From the NCBI GenBank assembly GCA_001897435.1, contig MKSV01000007.1, forward strand, positions 558,001 through 622,000: a stretch of 64,000 nucleotides of DNA. Direction: 5' to 3'. Shown one piece after another: positions 29,876 to 38,655 of this stretch (position 1 is its first letter; every line of letters starts with the position of its first letter). The notes beneath the pieces are model-generated. The model searched no databases. It was not told where the DNA came from and worked only from the letters and a program-made list of their open reading frames with translations. The stretch is from Acidobacteriales bacterium 59-55 (lineage in GTDB: Bacteria > Acidobacteriota > Terriglobia > Terriglobales > Acidobacteriaceae). A program made the position numbers and the translations under genes.

Positions 29876-31450
29876 TTATGCCAGCACCGAGATCGGCTGA
29901 AACGATCTCTGTGCTTCCGGCTTTGCATCGACAGGCGAGGAGCTTTCGTCCTGAGTCGGTATGAAGACGCGGAAGACCGTCCCTCCCGTGTTCCCCCGGC
30001 CGGCCGCTCGGCTGCGCACGCGGATGTTTCCATGATGCTTCGCGATGATCTCATTGGAGATCCACAAGCCGAGACCCGTTCCGGTGATTCCCTTGGTGGA
30101 AAAGAACGGCTCGAAGATGCGGCTCAGTGTTGCCTCGTCCATGCCGGTGCCATTGTCGGACACTGTCACCGCGATGCCTCTTTTCCCCGATCGCCAGCTA
30201 CGCGCGGACGCGGTGCGGAGCACAATATGTCCGCCGTTGGGAAGCGCGTCCATCGCGTTGCCGATCAGGTTGGCGAGCACCTGGCGTATCTCGCCGCCCT
30301 GGGAGACGATCGACGCGGTAGCCCGAAACTGGCGAACGACTTCAATCTGCTGGCCGTGCATGCGCGATTCCAGCAAGGCAAAGACGGTCTCAATCAGCTC
30401 ATGCACATCGGTCTGCACGGAGTAGCTCGATCCCCGGTAAAAACGCAGCGTCTGCACGGTGATCTGAGCCACCCTGTCCAGTTCATTCTGCGCAAGCTGG
30501 ATATAGCCGCGCGACTCCTCGGGAAGATCTGTCTGCGCGGCCAGAAAGAGGCAGTTGATGACCGCTTCGAGAGGGTTGTTGATCTCATGCGCTACCGAAG
30601 CGGCAAAACGCCCCGCCACGGCCAGCTTTTCGGTGCGGCGAAGAATCTCTTCGCTCTTCTTCTGCAAGGAGAGATCGGCGATGAAGGCAGCCATCTGGCG
30701 ATCTTCGCTGTCGGCCGTCGGGTTTAAAAACGCGATTCCGATCAGGACGGTGATCTTCTCTCCGCTCATCGTCGTGCACACAGTCTCGAAGGGCTCTCCC
30801 GCCGAGAGTTCACGGCCGAGCGCGTCGCGCCGCGCCTCCGACAGCGACGGGCAGAGCCTGTCGAGCGTCAGCGCTCCCGACACGATGTCATTGGCCGAGC
30901 AATGAAGCAACAGCTCCATCGCGCGGTTGGCGTAGACAATTTGGCCACTGGCTTCGCTGATCAGCAAACCCAGCGGCATCGCCTCGACCAGCCGGTGAAA
31001 TCGCGCCTCGCTGGCCAGCAGGGCGGCCTCGGCGGCCAGCTTGATGCGGCGGCCTGAAGCTTCTTTCAGTTCGCGCTCGATTGCCGGAACCAGCCGCGTC
31101 AGGTTCTGCTTGGCGACATAGTCGTGCGCCCCTGCCCGCATCGAATCGACCGCCGTCTCCTCCGAGACCGCGCCCGACATCATGATGAAGGGAATATCCA
31201 GTCCGGAGGCCTTCAACAATTGCAAAGCCTCGGGCCCGCTGAAGTTGGGCAGGTTGTAGTCAGCCAGCACGATATCCGGCAAGGCTTCCTTTTGTAGCGC
31301 AGCCCGCATCTCGTCAGCGGTCTCGACTCGAGTGATCCGCGGCACGAACCCATGACGGCTCAGATGCCTTTCCAGCAGGAAAGCGTCGTCGTCATTGTCT
31401 TCGACGAGAAGGACGTTCAAGTCGTGCGGTTCTAGTTCTGCGGTGGACAT
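29876..31450 (-). CDS. Receiver-PAS-histidine kinase
   Basis: The 524-residue soluble protein has a receiver domain first (about 12-130: LLVEDNDDD, phospho-acceptor Asp in IVLADYNLP, Lys in DYVAKQNL), then a PAS domain (about 150-270, VEAMPLGLLISEASGQIVYA), HisKA with VAHEINNPLEAV, and an ATPase domain with NLIGNAMDAL, VSDNGTGM and GTGLGLWIS. The receiver-first order suggests that phosphorylation by the upstream pair controls its kinase activity. ATG at 31450 overlaps the preceding receiver gene; a TTG at 31468 is an alternative. There is no membrane segment. Confidence 0.88.
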   Translation of the reverse strand: MSTAELEPHDLNVLLVEDNDDDAFLLERHLSRHGFVPRITRVETADEMRAALQKEALPDIVLADYNLPNFSGPEALQLLKASGLDIPFIMMSGAVSEETAVDSMRAGAHDYVAKQNLTRLVPAIERELKEASGRRIKLAAEAALLASEARFHRLVEAMPLGLLISEASGQIVYANRAMELLLHCSANDIVSGALTLDRLCPSLSEARRDALGRELSAGEPFETVCTTMSGEKITVLIGIAFLNPTADSEDRQMAAFIADLSLQKKSEEILRRTEKLAVAGRFAASVAHEINNPLEAVINCLFLAAQTDLPEESRGYIQLAQNELDRVAQITVQTLRFYRGSSYSVQTDVHELIETVFALLESRMHGQQIEVVRQFRATASIVSQGGEIRQVLANLIGNAMDALPNGGHIVLRTASARSWRSGKRGIAVTVSDNGTGMDEATLSRIFEPFFSTKGITGTGLGLWISNEIIAKHHGNIRVRSRAAGRGNTGGTVFRVFIPTQDESSSPVDAKPEAQRSFQPISVLA

Positions 31451-31863
31451 TCGTTCAGTACCAGCCAATACATTCCGAGCTGACGCGTTGCCTCCGCGAA
31501 GTCGCTGAAGTTGACCGGCTTGCGGATATAGCTGTTAACGCCCAACTGGTAGCTGCGAACCATATCGCGCTCTTCGTCCGACGAAGTAAGCACGACCACC
31601 GGCAGCAATTGGGTGCTGGTGCATTCGCGAATGCGGCGCAGCACCTCCAAACCATCAATCTTCGGCAGTTTCAGGTCAAGCAGGACAACCTGGGGGATCG
31701 GATTCTCGCCACACAGCAGAGCGATCGCCTCTTCGCCGTCGCGGGCGACACGAACCTCATTCGCGATATTCGACTTCTTCAGCGCGCGAATCGTCAGAAG
31801 TTCATGATCGGGATCGTCTTCGACCAGCAGGATGAGCTTGGAGCTGTCCGTCATGGGATTCAT
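31432..31863 (-). CDS. Single-domain response regulator (Rcp1-like)
   Basis: The 143-residue protein is a stand-alone receiver: ILLVEDDPDHELLTIRAL (acidic pair), VVLLDLKLPKIDGLEVL (acceptor Asp), VVLTSSDEE and SYIRKPVNF (Lys). The ending with a C-terminal extension (FAEATRQLGMYWLVLNE) is typical of Rcp1, the partner of phytochrome-type kinases. Its ATG overlaps the upstream kinase stop as ATGA and its 3' end overlaps the next kinase gene, so all three are one unit. It has no output domain and probably relays phosphate. Confidence 0.92.
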   Translation of the reverse strand: MNPMTDSSKLILLVEDDPDHELLTIRALKKSNIANEVRVARDGEEAIALLCGENPIPQVVLLDLKLPKIDGLEVLRRIRECTSTQLLPVVVLTSSDEERDMVRSYQLGVNSYIRKPVNFSDFAEATRQLGMYWLVLNECPPQN

Positions 31864-33290
31864 CCTAGCGTAAACCAGAAGGTTGCGCCATAATCGACCG
31901 CGCTGTCGGCCCAGATGCGTCCATGATGCCGATGCACGACACGCGCCACGGTGGCCAGGCCGATGCCCGAGCCCTTGAAATCCTTGTCCCCGTGCAGGCG
32001 GTTGAAGGCGTTGAACAGCTTATCGGCATAGTGCATGTCGAATCCCGCACCGTTGTCGCGGACGAACCACGCTTTTTGCTCTGGGGCCCAGCCAAAATCG
32101 ACGACGGCCCGGGGGCGCTTCGAACTGAACTTGACGGCGTTTCCCAGCAGGTTTTCCAGGCCGATATGCAGCAGCCTCGGGTCGGCAAAGACGCGCAAGC
32201 CAGGCTCGATGTGGATGGTCAGGTCGACGGAGTGGTTCTGCTCCTTCAGGTCGGCAGCGATCGACTCTGCCATCTCGCTCAGGTCAAAGTCTTCTCGTAC
32301 CAGTTCGGTGCGGGTAATGCGCGAAAGTTGTAACAGCGCGTCAATCAACAGTCCCATGCGCTGAACGGCGCTTCTCACCCGGCGGATGTAATCCTTGCCG
32401 GCGTCGTCCACCACTCCGGCATAATCTTCTTCGAGCGCCAGGCTGAAGCCGTCGATCGTGCGCAGAGGAGCCCGCAGATCGTGCGAGACCGAGTAGCTGA
32501 AGGCCTCCAGTTCGTGGTTGATCGTAACCAGTTCGGTGGTGCGAAGCTGCACCCGTTCCTCGAGCGTGGCATTGAGCGCTCGCACCTCGTCGGCACTCTT
32601 CTCCGCCTCTGCCCGGGCCACGGCCAATCGCTCCGCGTCCCGCTCCGAAGCCACCCGCATCTCCCGCTCGCGAACGAAATAACGAAGCATCAGGACAAGC
32701 AGAAGAAAGTCGAGGCAACTGGCCAGCGCGAGCGTGTAGCGCGCCTGGCGGCCGCTCGACTTCGTGGCGGCAGTGCGCTGTTCCAGAAGTCTATGTTGCT
32801 CCACCTCCATTCTGTCGGCGATGCGGCGCAGGTTGTCCATCGCCGCCTTGCCGTTTCCGCTCAGGATCAGCGCATGACTGCTATCGCTGCCTCCGCTGCG
32901 GCGTAGCTCGACGCCTCGCTCCAACAGGTCAAGCCGCCGATCGATCGCCGTCCGCATCTCCACGAGGTTTGCCTGCTGGGCAGGATCGTTCGAGGTGAGA
33001 GAGCGGAATAGGTCGAGATCTGCCGGCAGTTGCCGTCTTGCCGAGAGGTACGGCTCAAGATATTGCTCGTCGCCGGTAATAAGGTACCCCCGATTGCCAG
33101 TCTCGGCGTCCTTGACCAAACCCATGATGCGCTCTACCTGGTTGATCGATTGCCACGTGTGGTCCACCATCTGTTGACTGTCCGTCAGCGAGTCGATGGC
33201 CCGGATCGCGACCCAGGTGTTCAGGCCGACGACGACGAGAGCGGCGAGCAGCAGAACGGGAACGAATAGGTGGTTGACCTTGGTCTTCAT
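31860..33290 (-). CDS. CHASE3-domain sensor histidine kinase
   Basis: The 476-residue kinase has an N-terminal membrane helix (HLFVPVLLLAALVVVGLNTW), a periplasmic CHASE3-like domain (about 40-185, with VKDAETGNRGYLITGDEQYL), and a second helix (ALASCLDFLLLVLML). A coiled-coil region leads into HisKA with the phospho-acceptor in FSYSVSHDLRAPLRTIDGF and an ATPase domain with NLLGNAVKFSS, VRDNGAGFDM and GSGIGLATV. The kinase core is of the phytochrome-related type paired with Rcp1-like receivers, which matches the gene downstream. The sensed signal is unknown. Confidence 0.92.
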   Translation of the reverse strand: MKTKVNHLFVPVLLLAALVVVGLNTWVAIRAIDSLTDSQQMVDHTWQSINQVERIMGLVKDAETGNRGYLITGDEQYLEPYLSARRQLPADLDLFRSLTSNDPAQQANLVEMRTAIDRRLDLLERGVELRRSGGSDSSHALILSGNGKAAMDNLRRIADRMEVEQHRLLEQRTAATKSSGRQARYTLALASCLDFLLLVLMLRYFVREREMRVASERDAERLAVARAEAEKSADEVRALNATLEERVQLRTTELVTINHELEAFSYSVSHDLRAPLRTIDGFSLALEEDYAGVVDDAGKDYIRRVRSAVQRMGLLIDALLQLSRITRTELVREDFDLSEMAESIAADLKEQNHSVDLTIHIEPGLRVFADPRLLHIGLENLLGNAVKFSSKRPRAVVDFGWAPEQKAWFVRDNGAGFDMHYADKLFNAFNRLHGDKDFKGSGIGLATVARVVHRHHGRIWADSAVDYGATFWFTLG

Positions 33291-33330
33291 GGTGTCGACT
33301 TATTCTACGTGCCGTCTGCGCCGCTGTTGA

Positions 33331-33975
33331 CTACAGCCCTCGCTCCACCATCGCTACCAGCATCTGCCCGATCTCCTGTTTCTGCGCCGGTTCCAGACTG
33401 CGCAGCGGCCCGTCGATCATCAGCATCGCCAGCCCATGCACCGCGGACCAGGCCAGAAACTCTGCCCCCATCCGGCGTTCTGGCGGCAGAATCTTAGCCT
33501 CGACCATCTCGTCCAGCGCCGCCGTGAGCTGCTGAAAGGGAGTCAGCCCGCTCTCGCCTGCCGACGCCGGACTGGCTGCAAGCTCAAGATCGCCCGGAAC
33601 AGAGAATGCTGTCCGAAACAGTCCCGGCTCAGCCTGCGCAAATCGAAGGTAGCCAGTCCCCACCGCGCATAGACGAGCGCGGGCTGCTGCCGAAGCATCC
33701 TTGCGGTCTCCCATGGCGGCCTGTTCCGCTTCCATTGCGCTTGCCAGCAGCGACATGGCGGCCTCCGATACGGCCTGCACCAGAGCCTGACGGTCGGCAA
33801 AGTGCCGGTACGCCGCATTGGGAACTACGCCTGCACGGCGAGTAACTTCCCGTAATACAACGGCATCGGGACCGCCAGCGCGCGCCAGTTCAAGGCCGGA
33901 GGAGACCAGGGCGCGATACAGATCGCCATGACGGTAGGTCGTTCTTTTGGGCCGCTTCGCCGGGGTCTTTGCCAT
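33331..33975 (-). CDS. TetR-family regulator
   Basis: The 214-residue regulator begins MAKTPAKRPKRTTYRHGDL, with the helix-turn-helix at about 20-65 (LARAGGPDAVVLREVTRRAG, VVPNAAYRHFADRQALVQAV). The C-terminal half (AGTGYLRFAQAEPGLFRTAF-like text, AWSAVHGLAMLMIDGPL) matches TetR proteins with the WHG ligand domain. ATG at 33975 is supported because the frame further upstream runs through the operator region. Twin palindromes between it and the divergent DoxX-like gene suggest that it represses both. Confidence 0.88.
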   Translation of the reverse strand: MAKTPAKRPKRTTYRHGDLYRALVSSGLELARAGGPDAVVLREVTRRAGVVPNAAYRHFADRQALVQAVSEAAMSLLASAMEAEQAAMGDRKDASAAARARLCAVGTGYLRFAQAEPGLFRTAFSVPGDLELAASPASAGESGLTPFQQLTAALDEMVEAKILPPERRMGAEFLAWSAVHGLAMLMIDGPLRSLEPAQKQEIGQMLVAMVERGL

Positions 33976-33995
33976 GATGTGAATATTTAACTCTG

Positions 33996-34043
33996 ATGTG
34001 GACAGGATACACAATTTTATGTCATTGTGTACGGTATCCACAT
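33996..34043. promoter_or_regulatory. Twin operator between TetR and DoxX-like genes
   Basis: Two 17-bp sites, TGTGGACAGGATACACA (33997-34013) and TGTGTACGGTATCCACA (34026-34042), are inverted copies of one another and each is itself a partial palindrome with TGTG and CACA ends. They cover the likely promoters of both divergent genes. TetR dimers typically bind such sites. Confidence 0.75.
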
Positions 34044-34087
34044 TAGTGTGGCGCATCTCATATCTCATCCAAGCGGGGTTACAGCAA

Positions 34088-34477
34088 ATGAAAATCCTTG
34101 TTGTCGTGGCGCGAATCCTGCTCGGCCTCATCTTCTTCGTTTTCGGCCTGAACGCCTTCGTTCCATTTATCCATGGGGCACCTCCCACCACTGGCTTTGC
34201 CGGAGCCTTCATCAGCGCTATGATCGGCTCGCACTTTGTCCTCTTTGTAGGGGCGTTCCAGTTGATCGGGGGCGTTCTCCTGCTGAGCAATCGCTTCCTG
34301 CCTTTGGGGCTGGCACTGCTGGCCCCGGTCATCGCAAACATCCTCGCGTATCACATTGCCATGCAACCCTCCGGCCTGCCGCCGGGAATCTTCGCCGCTG
34401 TGCTGTGGGCCTTCCTCGCATGGAAATTACGCGCCTACTTTGCTCCTCTCTTTGTTCAAAAGGCAGAGATGAGCTAA
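34088..34477 (+). CDS. DoxX-like small membrane protein
   Basis: The 129-residue protein has four hydrophobic helices: ILVVVARILLGLIFFVFGL, FISAMIGSHFVLFVGAFQLI, LGLALLAPVIANILAYHI and GIFAAVLWAFLAWKL. The motif pattern LLGLIFFVFGLNAF followed by GAFQLIGGVLLL is that of the DoxX/DUF417-like family, often tied to redox or sulfur stress. ATG at 34088 follows the twin operator by 45 bp. The next gene, a VOC-fold protein, starts 45 bp later; both are probably under the TetR regulator. Confidence 0.75.
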   Translation: MKILVVVARILLGLIFFVFGLNAFVPFIHGAPPTTGFAGAFISAMIGSHFVLFVGAFQLIGGVLLLSNRFLPLGLALLAPVIANILAYHIAMQPSGLPPGIFAAVLWAFLAWKLRAYFAPLFVQKAEMS

Positions 34478-34522
34478 ACAAGTCTCGAACACTCACCCAA
34501 ATCTCAAAAAAGGAGCAACTCT

Positions 34523-34933
34523 ATGAAACTGAATCCATATCTTTTGTTCGGCGGCAACTGTAAAGCGGCGTTCACGTTTTACGAGAAGCTGTTTGGCGGC
34601 AAGATCGAAATGATGATGACCCACGCGGATGCTCCGGCAGAGCATCAGGTGTCGGCGGAGTGGCGCGACAAGATCCTTCATGCGGCTCTGTCGTTCTCTG
34701 GCGGGATACTGATGGCGTCTGACGCTCCTCCGGGCCACTTTGAAAAGCCGCAGGGATTTTCCCTATCGATCGCGATCGACGACCCGGCGGAGGCCGAGCG
34801 CATCTTCAATGCGCTCTCGGAGAAGGGCAAGATAACGATGCCGTTCGGCCAGACCTTCTGGGCTTACCGCTTCGGCATGCTGACCGACCAGTTCGGCATC
34901 CCATGGATGATCAACTGCGAAAAGGCCGCGTAG
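34523..34933 (+). CDS. PhnB-like VOC-fold protein
   Basis: The 136-residue protein has two glyoxalase/bleomycin-resistance half-folds: YLLFGGNCKAAFTFYEKLFGG at the start and FSLSIAIDDPAEAERIFNAL in the second half, ending DQFGIPWMINCEK. This is the PhnB (3-demethylubiquinone methyltransferase-like fold) group, whose cellular role is often unknown. AAGGAG lies upstream of the ATG. It forms an apparent operon with the DoxX-like gene. Confidence 0.85.
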   Translation: MKLNPYLLFGGNCKAAFTFYEKLFGGKIEMMMTHADAPAEHQVSAEWRDKILHAALSFSGGILMASDAPPGHFEKPQGFSLSIAIDDPAEAERIFNALSEKGKITMPFGQTFWAYRFGMLTDQFGIPWMINCEKAA

Positions 34934-34946
34934 TTTTTTGAAAGAC

Positions 34947-34984
34947 GATGCCGCTGCCAGGGCTTACTCCCTGGTATCGGCATC
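34947..34984 (+). terminator. Probable terminator hairpin after the VOC gene
   Basis: GATGCCG pairs with CGGCATC, with an inner CCAGGG/CCCTGG stem. There is no T run after it, so a folding element rather than a classical terminator is possible. Confidence 0.55.
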
Positions 34985-35191
34985 ATTCATGCAGGAGCAT
35001 CGTTATCCGGCAACGAACTGGCGCTTCCGTAAGTCACCTTCCTCGGGTGACGAAAGAGTTGCACGGCAAAATGACAAAAAGGCGGGACGGGCAGTACACT
35101 CGTCCGGTCAGTTTTGACAGCGCGGTCGGCGTCATCTGCTGACATCGGAATTTCTGGGCTCTGTCGTTCCTTCTGTCCTTGGAGATGCGCA

Positions 35192-36322
35192 ATGACGATG
35201 ACAAAGTTGAGCGGCAGTCTTGCTGCTCTGTTGCTGGTTGCCTGTTCTGCCGCCGCCCACGCCGACTTTACCTATACCGAGACGACCCAGATCACGGGCG
35301 GCTCGATTCTCAAGATCATGAAGGTGGCAGGCGCTTTCAGTAAGGCGGCGCGCCAGGCCGGCGAACCCATCGTTTCGACGGTCATCGTCAAAGGCAACCG
35401 CATGACGCGAGTTGGGCCGCAGCGCACCGAGATCATCGACCTCGACGGCGAAACCATCACCAGCATCGACCACGAAAAACGGCAATACACCGTAATGACC
35501 TTCGAGCAGATGCGTCAGCAGATCGAAAAGGCCATGCAGAAGGCGAAGGAAGAGCAGAAGACAAAATCTCCCGAGCAGGACGCTGCTGCTTCAAATACGG
35601 ACGTCAAATTCAACGTGCATGTGCGCGATACCGGAGCGACCAAAGATGTTGCCGGACTAAACGCGAATGAGTCGATCCTGACCATGGCGATGGATGCCAC
35701 CGACAAGACAACAGGGCGGACCGGTTCGATGGCGATCACGAACGATCTCTGGCTCGCGCCTGAGATTTCCGGCTACGACGAAGTCAAGGACTTCTACCGC
35801 CGTTATGCCGAGAAGATGAAGATGGTCTTCACCGGTGCGCTCAACCCGGCCATGCTGGCGCAGTACCCGGGTGCGGGGCAGGGAATGGCCGACATGATGA
35901 AAGAGATGTCGAAGCTCAAGGGCGTTCCCGTGCTCCAGGTGATGCGCATGGGAACGACGGCCGATGGAGCGCCGCTGCCCGCAGCCTCCGAGGCTCCGCT
36001 TCCGGCGAGCGACGGTCCCGCCATGCCGAGCGCGGGCGATGTTGCCCAGGACGCCGCGCAACAATCGGCTGCCTCGGCGATTGCCAGCAAAATGGGCTCG
36101 CTGGGAGGGCTGGCCGGTGGTTTTGGCGGCTTTGGACATAAGAAAAAGAAGGCCGAACCGAAGCCGGACCCCGAGCCGGAACAGGCTGCCGCTCCTGCAA
36201 CTGCGGCGGTGCTGATTGAATCGAACACACAACTGTCAGGCTTCTCGCAGGCGGCCGCGGACGAGTCCAAGTTCGATATTCCCGCCGGCTACAAGCAGGT
36301 TCAGCCGAAGAACCTTGACTAA
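35192..36322 (+). CDS. Secreted hypothetical protein with Lys/Pro/Ala-rich tail
   Basis: The 376-residue protein has an N-terminal signal (MTMTKLSGSLAALLLVACSA) that could be cleaved after AHA or lipidated at the Cys of LVAC. A GGAG sits upstream of ATG 35192. The body repeats beta-strand-like text (TYTETTQITGGSILKIMKVAG, TVIVKGNRMTRVG, TITSIDHEKRQYTVMTFEQM), a Lys/Glu-rich helix (IEKAMQKAKEEQK), and ends with GGLAGGFGGFGHKKKK and a Pro/Ala/Glu stretch. No family was recognised; similar proteins with a DUF4412-like strand pattern bind metal or iron oxides in some cases, but that is a guess. Confidence 0.7.
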   Translation: MTMTKLSGSLAALLLVACSAAAHADFTYTETTQITGGSILKIMKVAGAFSKAARQAGEPIVSTVIVKGNRMTRVGPQRTEIIDLDGETITSIDHEKRQYTVMTFEQMRQQIEKAMQKAKEEQKTKSPEQDAAASNTDVKFNVHVRDTGATKDVAGLNANESILTMAMDATDKTTGRTGSMAITNDLWLAPEISGYDEVKDFYRRYAEKMKMVFTGALNPAMLAQYPGAGQGMADMMKEMSKLKGVPVLQVMRMGTTADGAPLPAASEAPLPASDGPAMPSAGDVAQDAAQQSAASAIASKMGSLGGLAGGFGGFGHKKKKAEPKPDPEPEQAAAPATAAVLIESNTQLSGFSQAAADESKFDIPAGYKQVQPKNLD

Positions 36323-36346
36323 AGATGGAAGCGGCAGAGACAGCGG

Positions 36347-36790
36347 CTATTTTTTGTTCTGGTTAACTGCGACAGCAGGCGCGGCCTCGTCTTCAAGCTC
36401 GTCCTCGACCCGGAGAAAGCGGCGGATGTAACGGAGCGGCTCGTCTGAAACGGCCAGCTCGCGCAGGTGGTAACGCCAGGCGTCGTCCCTTGTGCTGCGC
36501 CGCGTATAGGCCTTGCGCTTGACCGTGCCGATGGTTCCATCCGCCATCCTGCGCGTAAAGGTCTGCGTTGGGACCTGGAAGGTCATCAACTCGCCGCCCT
36601 TCCAAAAGGTCGAGGCGAACTCATGCGAGAACAGCAGCGCGTAGTAACGCTTCTCGGCGGAGACCATCTCGACCGCATGGTGCGAGTTCTGCCATGGCAG
36701 GCCAAGGCTGCCCGTGTACCACTTACGAAACTCAAACCCGTTGGCACGAGCCTGGCTGATCAGCAGTTGCAGCAGTTGAAACCTGGTCAT
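36347..36790 (-). CDS. Conserved hypothetical protein
   Basis: The 147-residue soluble protein is basic and rich in aromatic residues (FEFRKWYTGSLGLPWQNS, RYYALLFSHEFASTFW, FTRRMADGTIGTVKRKAYTRR), ending in an acidic stretch (RVEDELEDEAAPAV). No signal peptide or membrane helix is seen. No family was recognised; its composition hints at a compact regulatory or nucleic-acid-related protein. It is read against its neighbours, with 144 bp to the divergent TPR gene. Confidence 0.6.
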   Translation of the reverse strand: MTRFQLLQLLISQARANGFEFRKWYTGSLGLPWQNSHHAVEMVSAEKRYYALLFSHEFASTFWKGGELMTFQVPTQTFTRRMADGTIGTVKRKAYTRRSTRDDAWRYHLRELAVSDEPLRYIRRFLRVEDELEDEAAPAVAVNQNKK

Positions 36791-36934
36791 AATGTCCGTT
36801 CAATTCAAACAGCGTTCGGCAACCTGACCGAAGTACAGGCGTCCAACTGTATAGTTTACGTTGACGGTACGTCCAATCCATAGAGGTGTGCTTTGCCTCT
36901 GCAACCCGAAGCCCCAAGTGACTTCCTGGAATCG

Positions 36935-38158
36935 ATGACCCCAAAGCGACGCTCCATTGCAATTCTTATTCTTCTTGTGTTCGCCCTTGCCTCCGGTGCC
37001 GGCGCGCAGGCCTACCGTCCTGCCGATCATACCGACCCCATCAACCTCACGCCGCTCGTCCGCGAAGCCCGCAACCACTTCTACAATCTCGACTACGACG
37101 GCGCCTTGAGCCGGTTTGAGACCGTGATGAAGCAAAATCCGCAGAGTGCCATGGCCGTCGACTACGTGCTCACGACCGTCATCTTCCGCGAACTTTATCA
37201 CCAGGATCTGCTCGACACCACCTATTATGCGCACGACAGTTTTCTCAGCTCCAAACGTGACGTTCCCGTGCCCGAGGCCACGCGCCAGCGCATCGAAGAC
37301 CTAACCGACCACGCCATCGACCTCTGCGACAAGCAGATCGACGCCAACCCCCAGGATGCCAACGCTTACTTCGCTCGCGGCTACGCTCGTGGGATGCATG
37401 CAGCCTTTATTACCCTCGTGGACCACAGCTTCATCTCCGCCGCTCACCAGGGACTTTCGGCTCGCAACGACAGTGAGCGTGCCCTTAAGATCGATCCCGG
37501 TTATGCCGACGCAAAGATGGCCGTAGGCATTCAGCAGTTCGCCGTGGCCAGCCTGCCCCGCATCCTGCGCATTATGGTCGGCATCGCCGGAGTCAACGGC
37601 AATAAGGAAAAAGGACTTCAGTTGCTCCGCGAGTCCGCGGCGCACGGCATTGTTACTCCGATCGAATCGCGCACCGCTCTCTCTCTCTTCCTCCGCCACG
37701 ACGCCCGTTATCCCGAGGCCCTCAAAGTGCAGCGCGGCCTCGCCGAAGAGTTTCCCCACGACTATCTCTTCCGTCTCGAAGTCGCCAATCTCACCAAGGA
37801 CGAGGGCAACGGGCCTGCCGCCATCGCCGAGTACGAGGCTATTCTGGCCGACGCCCGCAAGCCCGGCTACTTCTTCGATCCGCGGCTCCACATGACCTAC
37901 TTCGGACTCGCCGATACCCAGCGCGGGCAGAACGACATCGCCGATGCCGCGAAGAACTACCTTCAGGCCGCCGCGCAGCCCAGTTGCAGCGACTGGCTCC
38001 GCCGCCGCGCCCAGCTTAATGCCGGTCAGATGTTCGACCTGCTCCACAATCGTGCCGAAGCCATTAAGCAATACCAGCAGGCCAGCGCAGGCGGGGGAGA
38101 CCAATCCCAGGCCGATGCCGCTCACAAGTACCTCAAAACCCCTTACACGGGCAAATAA
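36935..38158 (+). CDS. Secreted tetratricopeptide-repeat protein
   Basis: The 407-residue protein starts with a signal peptide (SIAILILLVFALASGAGAQA). Helical repeats follow: HFYNLDYDGALSRFETVMKQNP, ANAYFARGYARGMHAAFITL, and later ALKVQRGLAEEFPHDYLFRLEV and NDIADAAKNYLQAAAQ. These match degenerate TPR units used for protein interaction in the periplasm. ATG at 36935 is chosen because it directly precedes the signal; a TTG at 36893 is possible. No partner is evident nearby. Confidence 0.75.
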   Translation: MTPKRRSIAILILLVFALASGAGAQAYRPADHTDPINLTPLVREARNHFYNLDYDGALSRFETVMKQNPQSAMAVDYVLTTVIFRELYHQDLLDTTYYAHDSFLSSKRDVPVPEATRQRIEDLTDHAIDLCDKQIDANPQDANAYFARGYARGMHAAFITLVDHSFISAAHQGLSARNDSERALKIDPGYADAKMAVGIQQFAVASLPRILRIMVGIAGVNGNKEKGLQLLRESAAHGIVTPIESRTALSLFLRHDARYPEALKVQRGLAEEFPHDYLFRLEVANLTKDEGNGPAAIAEYEAILADARKPGYFFDPRLHMTYFGLADTQRGQNDIADAAKNYLQAAAQPSCSDWLRRRAQLNAGQMFDLLHNRAEAIKQYQQASAGGGDQSQADAAHKYLKTPYTGK

Positions 38159-38241
38159 AACGGCCGCGGGTGTGGCAAAATAGAGTTCGCTGCGATTAGA
38201 GCAATTCTCCTGTTGCCATGAAGTGGGAAATTCCGAGGAGT

Positions 38242-38266
38242 GCCGTTTTCCTTGAAAGAAAACGGC
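38242..38266 (+). promoter_or_regulatory. Leader hairpin upstream of the PspC gene
   Basis: GCCGTTTTC and GAAAACGGC form a perfect nine-base stem with a seven-base loop, 67 bp before the PspC start. It has no T run, so it could be a regulatory leader structure or mRNA stabiliser. Confidence 0.5.
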
Positions 38267-38333
38267 CAGAACTTCGAAGCTTCCCCCGTACACTGACAGG
38301 AGAATTACTTTCGCCGTCCTTTGGAGGACTCCC

Positions 38334-38654
38334 ATGTTCTGTAGCCATTGCGGAAAGCCAATCGAATCGTCATCTCGCTTCTGTCCGGCCTGCGGAGCCA
38401 CTGTTCCATCGGCCGCGTCACCTTTTACTGCCGACGCCTATCGCCCGGCCACTCCGTTGACCCGGCCTCGAGCCCCGCGCATGATCGCCGGAGTCTGCTC
38501 CGGGTTTGCGCTGCACTATGGCTGGGATCTCAACCTGGTTCGCGTCATCACCGCCCTGTTCATCATTCTTACCGGCGTCGGTGCCCTGGCCTATATCGCT
38601 GCCTGGATCATCATTCCCGAAGCCCCCTACGCGCTTCCTATAAAGAGCACCTAG
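38334..38654 (+). CDS. PspC-domain protein with N-terminal zinc ribbon
   Basis: The 106-residue protein has a CX2C...CX2C ribbon (CSHCGKPIESSSRFCPACG) followed by a PspC domain (RMIAGVCSGFALHYGWDLNLVRVITALFIILTG, AYIAAWIIIPE) with a hydrophobic membrane segment. PspC proteins take part in envelope stress responses. GGAGG precedes the ATG. lysA begins one base after its stop, so they are probably co-transcribed. Confidence 0.88.
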   Translation: MFCSHCGKPIESSSRFCPACGATVPSAASPFTADAYRPATPLTRPRAPRMIAGVCSGFALHYGWDLNLVRVITALFIILTGVGALAYIAAWIIIPEAPYALPIKST

Positions 38655-38655
38655 T

